64,000 nt of DNA, taken from positions 186,001-250,000 of the forward strand of contig NZ_SZQF01000004.1 of the NCBI RefSeq assembly GCF_005869935.1, written 5' to 3'. This DNA comes from Winogradskyella algicola. GTDB lineage: Bacteria > Bacteroidota > Bacteroidia > Flavobacteriales > Flavobacteriaceae. Position 1 is the first letter of the stretch; the number at the start of each line of letters is the position of its first letter. Under the pieces are notes generated by a model. It saw only the letters and a list, made by a program, of their open reading frames with translations, ran no database searches and was not told the origin of the DNA. The translations under genes were made by a program, and so were the position numbers. Below are positions 34,173-44,077 of this stretch, piece by piece.

Positions 34173-36932
34173 ATGAAAACTAATTTTCGCACTACATTAG
34201 TGCTGGCTATTGCTTTACTCTTTTCTATTGTTGTAGAAGCACAGCCTAGGCAGACAGCCTCAGTAGAAGGTATTACTGAGTACAAATTGGATAATGGACT
34301 TAAAGTCTTGTTATTTCCGGACAATTCTTCGCAAACTATTACAGTTAATATCACCTATAAAGTTGGGTCGAGACATGAAGGTTATGGAGAAAAAGGTATG
34401 GCTCATTTATTAGAGCATTTAGTATTTAAGGGTACGCCTAACCATCCTGATATTCCAAAGGAATTAACAGCTAGGGGAGCAAGACCCAATGGTACCACTT
34501 GGTACGATCGCACCAATTATTTTGAAACATTTAATGCCACAGAAGACAATTTAGACTGGGCTTTAGATCTGGAGGCTGATCGTATGGTAAACTCTTATAT
34601 CGCCAAAAAAGACTTAGACTCTGAGTTTTCGGTAGTTAGAAATGAGTTTGAATCTGGGGAAAACTCACCAACAAGTGTATTGATGCAAAAGGTAATTAGC
34701 TCTGCGTTTTTATGGCATAATTACGGTCAGTCAACCATTGGTAATAAGTCTGATATTGAGCGTGTGCCAATTGAAAACCTAAAAGCATTCTATAAAAAGT
34801 ATTACCGACCAGATAATGCTGTGTTAATGGTAACAGGTAAATTTGATAAGGATAAAACACTTGCTTTAATTGAAAAGAAGTTTGGTGGAATAAAAAATCC
34901 CGATATTCCTTTAAGAGACGTTCCAACCATAGAACCTCCGCAAGATGGTGAAAAGCGCGTAGAATTAAGTAGAGTAGGAGACTTGCAGTTGGTTTCTGCG
35001 TTGTATCATACACCAGCAGGTTCACATGTAGATTATGCACCATTAGCGCTTGTAGAAAATATTCTAACCGATCAACCTTCTGGACGTTTATACAAAGCGT
35101 TGGTAGAGAGTAATAAGGCATCTTCAATATGGAGTTTTTCGCCATTTACCAAGGAACCTGGTTTTATGTACTTTAATGTTGATGTGCCTTCTGATAAGTC
35201 TTTAGCTGAGGCTGAGTCTACATTATTAGAGATTTTTGATGGACTACGCGAGAATCCAATTACAGAGGAAGAATTAAAGCGTGCTAAAGCCAACTTAGGT
35301 AAGCAAATGGACCAAATGATGCGTAACTCTTCATTTTTAGGAACCTATACAAGCGAATTTATTGGTGCAGGAGACTGGAGGTTAATGTTTATTCATAGAG
35401 ATCGTGTAGAGGCTGCAACACTAGAGCAAGTCAACGAAGTGTTAAGTAATTATTTTATAAAAACAAATAGAACAGTCGGCAATTTTGTGCCAACAAAACA
35501 ACCAATGCGTATCGAAGTCCCTCACACAGAAGGTCTGGAGGAATTGGTGTCTAGTTATAAAGGTAAGGAGGCCATGAGTGTCGGTGAGGCTTTTGATGTG
35601 TCTTACGCAAACATTCAAGACCGCTTAGAAACGGGTACCATTGGAAAAACTGGTATTGAATACGGCTTCATTAAAAAGGATAATAGAGGTGAAACTGTGA
35701 ATGTCAATTTTACCTTTAGAAATGGTAGCGTTAATGATTTAATGAACAAAGGAAGCGTTGCAAATTATACAGCAAGAATGCTCAATAAAGGGACTAAAAC
35801 AAAATCTAGACAAGATATTGAAGATAAGCTAAGTGAGCTTAAATCTAGCGTATATTTTAGTGGAAGTAACGGCAGAACTTACGCTTATGTAACCTCTACA
35901 AAAGAGCATTTAATGGAAACTCTAGATTTAATGACTGAGATGTTAAAATCGCCATCATTTAGTCAAGAGGAATTAGATAAACTTAAGACTCAGGATATCG
36001 CTAACATTGAACGTAACAAAACCGAACCACAATATTTGGTGCAAAAACGTTTGGGTGAAATTAATCAGACGTATCCTAAAGGACATCCGTTGTACAACAT
36101 GTCTATGGAAGAAGAACTAGCAGCGATCAATGACGTGACGGTTGAAGCAATGCAAGCGTATTATGATGATTTCTACGGAATTTCGAACAACGCGACATTA
36201 GTAGCTATTGGTAATATTGATGAAGAAGCTCTAAAAGGATATTTTGAAACTGCGTACGCTGATTTTAAATCAGATTTGCCGTATTCTGAAATTAAAGATC
36301 CTTACAGAGCCAATAATCCAGCAAACGAACAAATAAAAACTCCAGACAAAAAGAATGCCTTCACGTTAGGGTTCTTAAACTTTGAGTGTAGCCAGTATGA
36401 TGACGATTATGCAGCTTTACAAGTGGCTGGATCTGTGTTTGGTGGTGGTTTCTTAAACTCTCGTATAGCAACGAGATTACGTCAGCAAGATGGTGTAAGC
36501 TATGGTGCAGGAGGTGGAGTTAATGTAGATGGAGATAAAGATGATAAAAATTCTGGAATGTACATTTATGCGATTTATGCTCCAGAAAATGAAGCTAAAG
36601 TTCAAAAAGGATTTGAAGAAGAAATAGCGCGTTTTATTAAAGACGGAATTACCCAACAAGAACTTGACGATGCGGTTGCAGGTTGGGTACAAGCGCAAAG
36701 TGTCTCTAGAGCAAAAGATAATGAATTAGCAAGTACAATTAATAACAACTTGTACTATGAAAGAGATATGATGTTTCAGAAAAACGTTGAGGAAAAGGTG
36801 AAAAGTTTAACCGTTGAAGATGTTAATAAGGCGATTAAAACCTATTTTAAAGACATGAAAGACTGGACTGTTGTAAATGGAGGTGATTTTAAAGAATATG
36901 AAATTAAGAAAGATGATAAAGTTGATGATTAA
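34173..36932 (+). CDS. M16 family zinc protease, two-domain, exported
   Basis: The 919-residue protein has a signal peptide ending VEAQP. The N-terminal active half contains the inverted zinc motif HLLEH (His78, Glu81, His82). The second half (about residues 480-919) repeats the fold without HxxEH, so it is the structural, non-catalytic half, as in pitrilysin and PqqL-like enzymes. It is expected in the periplasm. It is monocistronic with a strong terminator 22 bp after its stop. Confidence 0.93.
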   Translation: MKTNFRTTLVLAIALLFSIVVEAQPRQTASVEGITEYKLDNGLKVLLFPDNSSQTITVNITYKVGSRHEGYGEKGMAHLLEHLVFKGTPNHPDIPKELTARGARPNGTTWYDRTNYFETFNATEDNLDWALDLEADRMVNSYIAKKDLDSEFSVVRNEFESGENSPTSVLMQKVISSAFLWHNYGQSTIGNKSDIERVPIENLKAFYKKYYRPDNAVLMVTGKFDKDKTLALIEKKFGGIKNPDIPLRDVPTIEPPQDGEKRVELSRVGDLQLVSALYHTPAGSHVDYAPLALVENILTDQPSGRLYKALVESNKASSIWSFSPFTKEPGFMYFNVDVPSDKSLAEAESTLLEIFDGLRENPITEEELKRAKANLGKQMDQMMRNSSFLGTYTSEFIGAGDWRLMFIHRDRVEAATLEQVNEVLSNYFIKTNRTVGNFVPTKQPMRIEVPHTEGLEELVSSYKGKEAMSVGEAFDVSYANIQDRLETGTIGKTGIEYGFIKKDNRGETVNVNFTFRNGSVNDLMNKGSVANYTARMLNKGTKTKSRQDIEDKLSELKSSVYFSGSNGRTYAYVTSTKEHLMETLDLMTEMLKSPSFSQEELDKLKTQDIANIERNKTEPQYLVQKRLGEINQTYPKGHPLYNMSMEEELAAINDVTVEAMQAYYDDFYGISNNATLVAIGNIDEEALKGYFETAYADFKSDLPYSEIKDPYRANNPANEQIKTPDKKNAFTLGFLNFECSQYDDDYAALQVAGSVFGGGFLNSRIATRLRQQDGVSYGAGGGVNVDGDKDDKNSGMYIYAIYAPENEAKVQKGFEEEIARFIKDGITQQELDDAVAGWVQAQSVSRAKDNELASTINNNLYYERDMMFQKNVEEKVKSLTVEDVNKAIKTYFKDMKDWTVVNGGDFKEYEIKKDDKVDD

Positions 36933-36953
36933 TCTATAAAATCATAATAAAAG

Positions 36954-36980
36954 AAAAGCCCTTCATTTGAAGGGCTTTTT
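36954..36980 (+). terminator. M16 protease terminator
   Basis: AAAAGCCCTTC and GAAGGGCTTTT arms around ATTT are followed by a T-run. The left arm's leading A-run also gives it terminator shape on the minus strand for the next gene. Confidence 0.9.
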
Positions 36981-37031
36981 ATTAAGAAATACGAATTATT
37001 TTGTTATGGTAATAAAACAATTTGTTCTTTA

Positions 37032-37403
37032 TCACTGGCAATTAGGATTGTCGTCACAATCAGGATCATCACAATCAACTAATCCATCACCATCATTATC
37101 AACACCGTCAATGCAACGCTCTATCAAACAGTCAGGAAAATCTTCACAGTCAAGGTCAGAACAATCTATAAAGCCGTCACCATCGTTGTCTATTCCATCA
37201 TTGCAGATCTCTTCACAGTTAGCGTTATCATTACAATCAGGATCTTCACAATCAGTTAAACCATCTCCATCATTATCAGTGCTATCATTACAAATTTCTA
37301 CTTCTTGTAAATCGTTAGATTCGTTAGCATTATCGTTGTTACAAGAGAGTAATACAGTGATGAAAATGAATATGTGAAATCTTTTGAGTGTAAACTTTAA
37401 CAT
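37032..37403 (-). CDS. Lipoprotein with MopE-like Asp/Cys repeats
   Basis: The 123-residue lipoprotein (lipobox VLLSC) is followed by three units of about 26 residues. Each has the core C-x-D-x-x-D-N-D-G-D-G-x-x-D-C and a Cys-bracketed acidic end (DPDCNDN, DLDCEDF, DPDCDDN). The pattern is that of MopE-type and thrombospondin-like calcium-binding repeats. Calcium binding and disulfides within units are expected from the pattern. The whole mature protein is repeat, which is shorter than most proteins with this motif. It is antisense to a Ser-rich open frame that is a shadow of the repeats. Confidence 0.82.
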   Translation of the reverse strand: MLKFTLKRFHIFIFITVLLSCNNDNANESNDLQEVEICNDSTDNDGDGLTDCEDPDCNDNANCEEICNDGIDNDGDGFIDCSDLDCEDFPDCLIERCIDGVDNDGDGLVDCDDPDCDDNPNCQ

Positions 37404-37471
37404 GGCAATTTTTTGTCTAAGTTAGTGACTGAAACCTTTCATATATGTTAATAATTCTGTAAAAGAAATAA

Positions 37472-39589
37472 TTAATCAATCAAAATTTCCAAAATCTGAA
37501 TCGCAGCATCACTAATTTTAGTACCAGGCCCAAAGACAGCAACTGCACCAGCATCAAATAAATATTGGTAATCTTGTTTTGGGATAACACCACCTACAAT
37601 AACCATAATATCTTCTCTGCCATAGTTTTTAAGCTCTTCAATAACTTGTGGTACAAGAGTTTTGTGTCCAGCAGCTAATGAGGACACACCTAAAATATGC
37701 ACATCATTTTCTACAGCTTGCTTAGCAGCTTCTTTTGGTGTTTGAAATAAGGGGCCAATATCCACATCAAAACCAACATCGGCATAACCTGTAGCTACAA
37801 CTTTGGCACCTCTATCATGACCATCTTGTCCCATTTTTGCAATCATTATTCGTGGTCTACGACCATCCTGTTCTGCAAATTGGTCTGCTAGTTCTCTGGC
37901 TTTTTTAAAGCTTTCGTCGTCTTTTATTTCTTTGCTATACACTCCGCTAAATGATTTTATTTGTGCTTTGTAACGTCCAAATTCAGCCTCTAATGCGTCA
38001 CTAATTTCACCTAGAGTGGCGCGCTCTCTTGCAGCATCTACTGCTAAAGCTAATAAATTTTCTTCACCAGATTTAGCAGCAGCTGTTAACTTAGATAAAG
38101 CATTAGTAACTGCTTTGGTATCTCTGGTGCTTTTTATATGATTAAGGCGCTCTATTTGTTGGGTTCTAACCGTTTGGTTGTCTACTTCTAAAATATGAAG
38201 CGGATCTTCTTCTTTCAGTTGGTATTTGTTCACACCAACAATAATATCTTGTCCAGAGTCGATACGTGCTTGCTTGCGAGCGGCAGCTTCTTCAATACGT
38301 AGTTTCGGAATTCCGGCTTCGATGGCTTTTGTCATGCCGCCTAATTCTTCAACTTCTTCAATAAGTTGCCAGGCTTTTTCAGCAATCTCGTTGGTTAAAC
38401 TTTCAACATAATAGCTACCAGCCCAAGGATCTACTGTTTTGGTAATATGTGTTTCTTCTTGAAGGTATATTTGTGTATTACGTGCAATACGTGCCGAAAA
38501 ATCTGTTGGTAAGGCAATAGCTTCATCTAGTGCATTGGTATGTAAGCTTTGCGTGCCACCAAAGGCAGCAGCAGCAGCTTCTATACAAGTTCTTGCAACA
38601 TTGTTAAAAGGATCTTGTTCAGTTAAACTCCAACCAGAGGTTTGGCTATGCGTTCTTAAAGCCAAAGATTTTGGATTTTTAGGGTTGAATTGCTTTACAA
38701 GTTTAGCCCAAAGCATACGTGCAGCTCTCATTTTGGCAATCTCCATAAAGTGATTCATGCCAATTGCCCAAAAGAACGATAAACGTGGAGCAAACGTATC
38801 AATATCCATACCTGCACCTAAGCCTTTTCTTATGTATTCTAAACCATCTGCTAAAGTATACGCTAACTCAATATCGCAGGTTGCACCGGCTTCTTGCATG
38901 TGGTAACCCGAAATACTAATACTGTTAAAACGTGGCATATTCTGACTAGTGTATTCAAAAATATCTGAAATGATTTTCATCGATGGAGTAGGTGGATAAA
39001 TGTATGTGTTACGCACCATAAACTCTTTTAGAATATCATTTTGAATGGTTCCTGCCAGTTGTTCTGGTTTTACACCTTGCTCTTCTGCCGCCACAATATA
39101 AAATGCCATAATTGGTAAAACAGCACCATTCATGGTCATAGAAACCGACATTTTATCTAACGGAATTTGATCGAAGAGAATTTTCATGTCTTCAACCGAA
39201 TCTATGGCAACACCAGCTTTACCAACGTCACCAACAACTCGCTCGTGGTCTGAGTCGTAACCTCTATGCGTAGCTAAATCAAACGCTACTGAAAGTCCTT
39301 TTTGTCCTGCAGCCAAATTACGTCTGTAGAAGGCGTTACTTTCTTCTGCTGTAGAAAAACCTGCATACTGTCTAATCGTCCAAGGTCTACGTACATACAT
39401 GGTAGAGTATGGACCACGAAGGTTAGGAGCAATACCTGCTACGAAATCTAAATGCTCCAAATCTTTTAGATCTTCTTTTGAATAGTTAGATTTAACTTTA
39501 ATGTCTTCAGCTGTTGTGAAACGGCCTTTGGCTTTTGGCTCTTGGCTCTCGGTTTTTAGCTTTATATGTTGAAGGTTTTTGCGAGTCAT
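37472..39589 (-). CDS. mutB: Methylmalonyl-CoA mutase large (B12-binding) subunit
   Basis: The 705-residue protein has the catalytic TIM-barrel domain ([39 protein letters not shown]) and the C-terminal cobalamin domain with [11 protein letters not shown] (axial His) and a late Gly-rich GGVIPKQDY. It interconverts methylmalonyl-CoA and succinyl-CoA. Length and B12 motif are complete. It lies 50 bp downstream of the small subunit on the same strand. No epimerase or MeaB is in the window. Confidence 0.96.
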   Translation of the reverse strand: MTRKNLQHIKLKTESQEPKAKGRFTTAEDIKVKSNYSKEDLKDLEHLDFVAGIAPNLRGPYSTMYVRRPWTIRQYAGFSTAEESNAFYRRNLAAGQKGLSVAFDLATHRGYDSDHERVVGDVGKAGVAIDSVEDMKILFDQIPLDKMSVSMTMNGAVLPIMAFYIVAAEEQGVKPEQLAGTIQNDILKEFMVRNTYIYPPTPSMKIISDIFEYTSQNMPRFNSISISGYHMQEAGATCDIELAYTLADGLEYIRKGLGAGMDIDTFAPRLSFFWAIGMNHFMEIAKMRAARMLWAKLVKQFNPKNPKSLALRTHSQTSGWSLTEQDPFNNVARTCIEAAAAAFGGTQSLHTNALDEAIALPTDFSARIARNTQIYLQEETHITKTVDPWAGSYYVESLTNEIAEKAWQLIEEVEELGGMTKAIEAGIPKLRIEEAAARKQARIDSGQDIIVGVNKYQLKEEDPLHILEVDNQTVRTQQIERLNHIKSTRDTKAVTNALSKLTAAAKSGEENLLALAVDAARERATLGEISDALEAEFGRYKAQIKSFSGVYSKEIKDDESFKKARELADQFAEQDGRRPRIMIAKMGQDGHDRGAKVVATGYADVGFDVDIGPLFQTPKEAAKQAVENDVHILGVSSLAAGHKTLVPQVIEELKNYGREDIMVIVGGVIPKQDYQYLFDAGAVAVFGPGTKISDAAIQILEILID

Positions 39590-39639
39590 CTTAAGTTGAT
39601 TTTATTTGAGTATCGTTTGAAATCTTAATCTTTCAATTC

Positions 39640-41010
39640 TTACTCAGCTTTTAATCGTTTTAATTCTAAGGTTTCAGACAATCTTTTTTCAATTATTGGT
39701 TCGATGAGAGTTTTTCGTTTTTCAATCTTTAAAAAAGGACTTACTTCTAAATCATTTTTCATTTTATCAGCAGGATTTGGATGCTTATTTGTTCCTAAAA
39801 GAATTAGTTTTTCTGCATCAAAATCGGCTTGCTCTTTGCCAGCACTTTCTTTTATTTTTCGTTGGATTGTGCCTTCTTTTAATTGACTTAAGAATCCTCC
39901 GTTAGCTTCAATATCTTTAAAAAGAGCTAAAGCTTTTTCTGCTAATTGTTGGGTTAAACTTTCAATATAGTAAGCGCCATCAGCAGGATTATTTACCTTA
40001 TCAAAATAGCTTTCATTTTTAAGTACTAAAAGTTGGTTACGCGCTATGCGATCACCGAATTCATTTGGGTGATGATACAAACTATCGTATGGTAAATTGG
40101 CAACAACATTTGCGCCTCCTAATACAGCACTCATACACTCTGTAGTTGTGCGAAGCATGTTTACATTGTAATCGTAAATGGTTTTGTTGCGTTTGCTCGG
40201 TGTTGCAATTATTTTACAGTTGGTGTTAAAACCGTATTCTGTTGCAAGTGTAGCCCACAATTGTCTAAGCGCTCTAAGTTTGGCAATCTCAAAGAAGTAA
40301 TTTGAGCCAACTGCTGTGTTGAAAGTTACCTCTATTGATGCTTTTATTTCATCTAATAAATTATCGAAATGATTTAAATATTCGTTGGCATGTGCCAAGC
40401 TATAAGCCAATTGCTGCACAATATTGGCGCCTGCATTTTGGTAAAGACTAGCATCTACAGAAAATTGATAAGATGACTTTACAATAGCATCAAATTTTTC
40501 GTGATCGTCTTTTAAGTTTGTATACCAATTACCAGTTTTCGCCAAATGACCTATTATGTCCGTATCAAAATGTAATCTTAAGCCAGTAGATGATACGGCA
40601 GCATTTTGTTCTATAAATTCTGAAGAAAGAAACTGCATTTTAAAACGTATGCTTGTTTCTTCCAAATCTATTTGATTAAGAAGTTCATCAAGATTAAGCG
40701 CTTCATTTTTAATAACAAATGTTATATGTTCAGCGCCTCTGGAAATAGCATCTGTAGCTTTTGTATTAGCTTCTTTAGCATCTTCTACCTCAATAACTTG
40801 TGAAATTTTCCATTGCGTGGCTTTACTTGCTGAGGTTTTTGGTAAATTTTCAAATTCATCAGAATGATAAAAAGGTTTAACGTCTATGCCTTCATTGGTA
40901 TGCCAAATTAAGGTGTCGTTGTAATCTGCTCCTTTAAGGTCTACTTGTATTTTTTGTTTCCAGGCTTTTGAGGAAACAGCTTCAAAATCTTTAAATAAGG
41001 ATTTACTCAT
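39640..41010 (-). CDS. mutA: Methylmalonyl-CoA mutase small subunit (no B12 domain)
   Basis: The 456-residue protein keeps only the barrel-like region (SKAWKQKIQVDLKGADYNDTL, GSNYFFEIAKLRALRQLW, SVLGGANVVANLPYDS). It lacks the whole C-terminal cobalamin domain found in the 600-residue actinobacterial MutA. This short form is usual in Flavobacteriia. It is structural rather than catalytic and pairs with mutB. It overlaps the upstream FtsB/DivIC gene by 8 bp, so expression is tied to udk-ftsB. Confidence 0.93.
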   Translation of the reverse strand: MSKSLFKDFEAVSSKAWKQKIQVDLKGADYNDTLIWHTNEGIDVKPFYHSDEFENLPKTSASKATQWKISQVIEVEDAKEANTKATDAISRGAEHITFVIKNEALNLDELLNQIDLEETSIRFKMQFLSSEFIEQNAAVSSTGLRLHFDTDIIGHLAKTGNWYTNLKDDHEKFDAIVKSSYQFSVDASLYQNAGANIVQQLAYSLAHANEYLNHFDNLLDEIKASIEVTFNTAVGSNYFFEIAKLRALRQLWATLATEYGFNTNCKIIATPSKRNKTIYDYNVNMLRTTTECMSAVLGGANVVANLPYDSLYHHPNEFGDRIARNQLLVLKNESYFDKVNNPADGAYYIESLTQQLAEKALALFKDIEANGGFLSQLKEGTIQRKIKESAGKEQADFDAEKLILLGTNKHPNPADKMKNDLEVSPFLKIEKRKTLIEPIIEKRLSETLELKRLKAE

Positions 41011-41329
41011 TGTTATCTTGTTTAGCTATGCTGTCTTGGTACTCAATAATAAAAATATCTTCATTATCTTTTTTCATGTAATAATTTTCGCGTGCAGCAC
41101 GTTCAATTCCTTCTTCGGTACTCAGCTCTTTAATAGCTTTATTGTCTTTCGCAATTTCGTTTTTATAGTGCTCTTTTTGGTACTCTAGTTCTTCAATTTC
41201 AGAATTTAATTCATGATGAAAAAACCATGAGTGGGCATCAAAAAACAACATCCAAACAATAAATACAACCAATACTAGAACATAAATATTCTTGAATGGT
41301 TTTAGATATTTATTATTTAAGAATTTCAT
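41003..41329 (-). CDS. Septum formation initiator (FtsB/DivIC) family protein
   Basis: The 108-residue protein has a short cytosolic N-terminus, one membrane helix (about residues 16-34) and a periplasmic coiled coil (NSEIEELEYQKEHYKNEIAKDNKAI) followed by the RENYYMKKDNEDIFII end typical of the family. It is predicted to act in the FtsBLQ/DivIC complex of the divisome. Its ATG shares one base with the udk stop (TAATG). Confidence 0.9.
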   Translation of the reverse strand: MKFLNNKYLKPFKNIYVLVLVVFIVWMLFFDAHSWFFHHELNSEIEELEYQKEHYKNEIAKDNKAIKELSTEEGIERAARENYYMKKDNEDIFIIEYQDSIAKQDNNE

Positions 41330-41934
41330 TATAATCTTTCGTTTATAATTGTTTTAACGATATCTACAGCTACTGTGTTGTATTTATTGTTTGGGATTAT
41401 AATATCCGCATACTCCTTCATTGGCTCTATGAACTGTTGATGCATTGGTTTTAAAGTGTTTTGATAACGATTTAAAACTTCATCTATGTCTCTTCCACGT
41501 TCTGTAATATCTCTTTTTAAACGTCGGATTAGTCTTTCGTCAGAGTCTGCATGTACAAATATTTTGATATCAAATAATTCTCTTATTTCTGGATGAGACA
41601 GAATGAGAATCCCTTCAACAATCATTACCTTTCTTGGTTGTGTCACAATAATATCTCCTGTTCGATTGTGCTTAACGAATGAGTATACAGGTTGATTTAC
41701 GGATTTACCTTCTTTAAGTTCTTTAAGGTGCTTTTCTAGTAGTTCAAAATCAATAGAACGAGGATGATCAAAATTGATTTTTACACGTTCTTCAAAACTT
41801 AAATGAGATGTGTCTTTATAGTAAGAATCTTGGGATATTACGCCAACTTCTCCTTCAGGTAGTTCTTTTAGAATTGTATTAACAACAGTGGTTTTTCCAC
41901 ATCCTGTTCCACCGCCAATTCCGATTATAAGCAT
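41329..41934 (-). CDS. udk: Uridine kinase
   Basis: The 201-residue protein has P-loop GGGTGCGKTTVVN, SQDSYYKD, NFDHPRSIDFELL and RRLKRDITERGRD. It phosphorylates uridine and cytidine in pyrimidine salvage in the cytosol. It is first gene of the udk-ftsB-mutA-mutB run. A 47-bp gap separates it from the cytochrome gene on the same strand. Confidence 0.95.
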   Translation of the reverse strand: MLIIGIGGGTGCGKTTVVNTILKELPEGEVGVISQDSYYKDTSHLSFEERVKINFDHPRSIDFELLEKHLKELKEGKSVNQPVYSFVKHNRTGDIIVTQPRKVMIVEGILILSHPEIRELFDIKIFVHADSDERLIRRLKRDITERGRDIDEVLNRYQNTLKPMHQQFIEPMKEYADIIIPNNKYNTVAVDIVKTIINERL

Positions 41935-41981
41935 TGTAAATGATTAGATTTAGTTAGTTCTGCAAAGTTAGCTAATTAGCA

Positions 41982-42437
41982 CTAGTTTTTGATGACTTTT
42001 GTCACATCTTCTGCGGTAATTATTTTACCATAATTATTTCCCCAACTATTGTTTATGTAATTCATAACATCCGCAACTTCTTCATTGCTTAAGCCTAAAG
42101 GTGCCATTACGCTGTTGTAGGTAATACCATTTACAACAATTTCACCAGACATACCTTTTTTTATCCCTTTTATGCTTGCTTCTTGGTTTTCTTTTAAATA
42201 ATCGGATTCTGCCAATGGTGGAAAAGCTTTAGGTGCACCTTCACCGTTACTCATGTGGCAGGTTATACACAAATCGTTATAAACTAATTTGCCGCGCTCA
42301 TAACTATCTTTTAATTGTGGGTCTAAGGCTGTGTTTTCTTTATTTATTGAATAATCTGCATGATTATTTTTCTTGTTATCAGAATTACAAGAAGTAACCA
42401 ACAGTGCTAAAATCAACATTCTGAAATATTTTATCAT
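41982..42437 (-). CDS. Lipoprotein cytochrome c
   Basis: The 151-residue lipoprotein (lipobox LVTSC) contains a single c-type heme site CITCH near residue 58, NGEGAPKAFPPLAESDYL, and a distal MAPLG (Met ligand). It is a small periplasmic electron carrier. Its ATG overlaps the stop of the dehydrogenase gene (ATGA), so the two are coupled and it probably takes electrons from that dehydrogenase (inference). Confidence 0.92.
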   Translation of the reverse strand: MIKYFRMLILALLVTSCNSDNKKNNHADYSINKENTALDPQLKDSYERGKLVYNDLCITCHMSNGEGAPKAFPPLAESDYLKENQEASIKGIKKGMSGEIVVNGITYNSVMAPLGLSNEEVADVMNYINNSWGNNYGKIITAEDVTKVIKN

Positions 42438-43534
42438 TTTCTTAATAACTTTACAATTCCTAAATTTTCTACTCCAACATATATATAACCATCAGGTCCT
42501 TGTTCTATAGATCTAACTCTCCCTATACCATCTAATAAACGTTCTTCTTTAATGACTTTGCCATCTTTTAAAGTACACATATCTAAATACTGAAATTTTA
42601 ATGACCCTACCAGTAAATTCTCTTTCCAATCACCATATTTGTCACTATTAATAAAAGCCATTCCACTTGGTGCTATTGAAGGATCCCAATAGTGAAGTGG
42701 TTGTTCCATGCCTTCTTTCTCGGTAATGTCTGTAAATTTTGTGCCACTGTAATTGACGCCATAACTAATTACTGGCCAACCGTAGTTTTTCCCGGCTTTT
42801 ATAATATTTATTTCGTCACCACCTTTTGGGCCGTGCTCATGTGTCCATATTTTGCCTGTTTTGGGATGTATGGTCATGCCTTGTGGATTTCTGTGCCCAA
42901 ATGAATAGATGGCTTTTTTAGCATTAGAATCCTCGTAAAATGGATTGCTATTTGGGATACTACCGTCAGCATTAATACGATAAATTTTACCACAATCTTT
43001 GGTTATGTCTTGTGGATTTTCGTCTCGGTTTCCTCTGTCACCAATAGAGAAATATAGATAACCATCCTTATCAAACTGAAGTCTTGAGCCAAAATGCTGC
43101 CCTCTTCTAGAATTAGGTTCAGCCTTGTATAGTACTTTCCAGTCTGTAAGTGTTTGATTTTTGAATTTTGCAGATGCTATTGTAGTGTTGCCACCATCAC
43201 CTTCACCATCGGAAGAAGCATAAGAAAAATAAACTAGGCTATTATTTTTATAATCAGGATGAAGCGTCACATCCATTAATCCTCCTTGTCCTCGCACATA
43301 AATTTTAGGTAACCCAGAAATTTCAGTTTTCTTTCCATCTTTAAATTGAATTAATTGTCCGGCCTTTTCAGTAATAAGCATAGATCCATCAGGTAAAAAC
43401 GTAAAACCCCAAGGGATGTTTAAATCTGAAACAACAACTTCGTGAGTGTTTTTGGTATTGGTTGGGTTTTTGTCTTGTGCGCAAGTAAGTATGCTTATTA
43501 GAATTAAACCTATTATTGGAAATCTTAATTTCAT
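42434..43534 (-). CDS. PQQ-dependent sugar dehydrogenase-like beta-propeller lipoprotein
   Basis: The 366-residue lipoprotein (lipobox SILTC) has the glucose/sorbosone dehydrogenase pattern: LNIPWGFTFLPDGSMLITEKAG, RGQGGLMDVTLHPDY, FGSRLQFDKDGYLYFSIGDRG, HRNPQGM and EHGPKGGDEIN. The His and Arg positions that bind PQQ and substrate in soluble GDH are present. It oxidises aldoses or similar in the periplasm; the actual substrate is unknown. It is coupled to the cytochrome c gene downstream. Confidence 0.92.
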   Translation of the reverse strand: MKLRFPIIGLILISILTCAQDKNPTNTKNTHEVVVSDLNIPWGFTFLPDGSMLITEKAGQLIQFKDGKKTEISGLPKIYVRGQGGLMDVTLHPDYKNNSLVYFSYASSDGEGDGGNTTIASAKFKNQTLTDWKVLYKAEPNSRRGQHFGSRLQFDKDGYLYFSIGDRGNRDENPQDITKDCGKIYRINADGSIPNSNPFYEDSNAKKAIYSFGHRNPQGMTIHPKTGKIWTHEHGPKGGDEINIIKAGKNYGWPVISYGVNYSGTKFTDITEKEGMEQPLHYWDPSIAPSGMAFINSDKYGDWKENLLVGSLKFQYLDMCTLKDGKVIKEERLLDGIGRVRSIEQGPDGYIYVGVENLGIVKLLRK

Positions 43535-43581
43535 AACTCAAAAGGAATTTAATATCAATTTTTAAAGTTAGAAAAATGTTG

Positions 43582-43611
43582 TTGGATAATAAAGAATAAA
43601 GGCTATATTTG
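43582..43611 (+). promoter_or_regulatory. tRNA-Pro promoter (TTG-N19-TATATTTG)
   Basis: TTG at 43582-43584, a 19-bp spacer and TATATTTG at 43604-43611 match the consensus exactly, 26 bp before the tRNA. Confidence 0.88.
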
Positions 43612-43637
43612 CAGTCCTAAAATCGATAACTAATATT

Positions 43638-43712
43638 CGGGGTGTAGCGTAGCCCGGTTATCGCGCCGCGTTTGGGACGCGGAGGTCGCAGGTTCGAATC
43701 CTGCCACCCCGA
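43638..43712 (+). tRNA. tRNA-Pro(TGG)
   Basis: The acceptor arms CGGGGTG and CACCCCG pair fully. The anticodon arm is CCGCG-TTTGGGA-CGCGG, with anticodon TGG. The T arm is GCAGG-TTCGAAT-CCTGC, and the D arm starts GCG..AGCCCGG. CCA is not encoded. A consensus promoter precedes and a terminator follows it, so it is transcribed alone. Confidence 0.97.
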
Positions 43713-43721
43713 CTTTTATAG

Positions 43722-43750
43722 AAAAAGCTCAGCATCTGCTGAGCTTTTTT
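43722..43750 (+). terminator. tRNA-Pro terminator
   Basis: AAAAGCTCAGCA and TGCTGAGCTTTT arms around a TC centre are followed by a T-run, 9 bp after the tRNA. Confidence 0.9.
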
Positions 43751-43774
43751 TTCCTTGTATTAAAAGGTTATCAG

Positions 43775-43918
43775 TTATAAAATAGTTCCTGAAATAATTA
43801 CCACACCAATTAAAACTATTAGTACAATACCAATAATTCTTGCACTAATAATTGTTTTTTTATCTTTTTGGAAAAGATAGTCTTTTCTTTCTTCATCCTC
43901 TTCTTTTATAAACTTCAT
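43775..43918 (-). CDS. 47-residue membrane microprotein
   Basis: A short frame from ATG 43916-43918 reads MKFIKEEDEERKDYLF, a basic stretch, then a 20-residue hydrophobic helix ending in IISGTIL and a stop. The charged N-terminus and a single C-terminal helix are a plausible tail-anchored or single-pass design. It lies between the tRNA-Pro terminator and the 44078 lipoprotein. No family is recognised. The leader TAGAAATG region is A-rich as for other genes here. Confidence 0.55.
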   Translation of the reverse strand: MKFIKEEDEERKDYLFQKDKKTIISARIIGIVLIVLIGVVIISGTIL

Positions 43919-44077
43919 TTCTAATATTTTTATGGGTTCACTAGAATATAGAGGTTTTAAGGAATTTTCGCAAGTTAAAAAAGGTTAAACCTTTATACTC
44001 TTGGTCTTCAAAAGGTAGATTTTTAATAAGATTTTGTTAAAGTATAAATAAGAAGCAGATTCAGCGCTTGTGTAAGT

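Noticed and set aside
36967..37377. Plus-strand Ser/Pro-rich frame of 136 codons
   Set aside because: It is the antisense shadow of the Asp/Cys repeats of the MopE-like lipoprotein; periodic codons keep the frame open.
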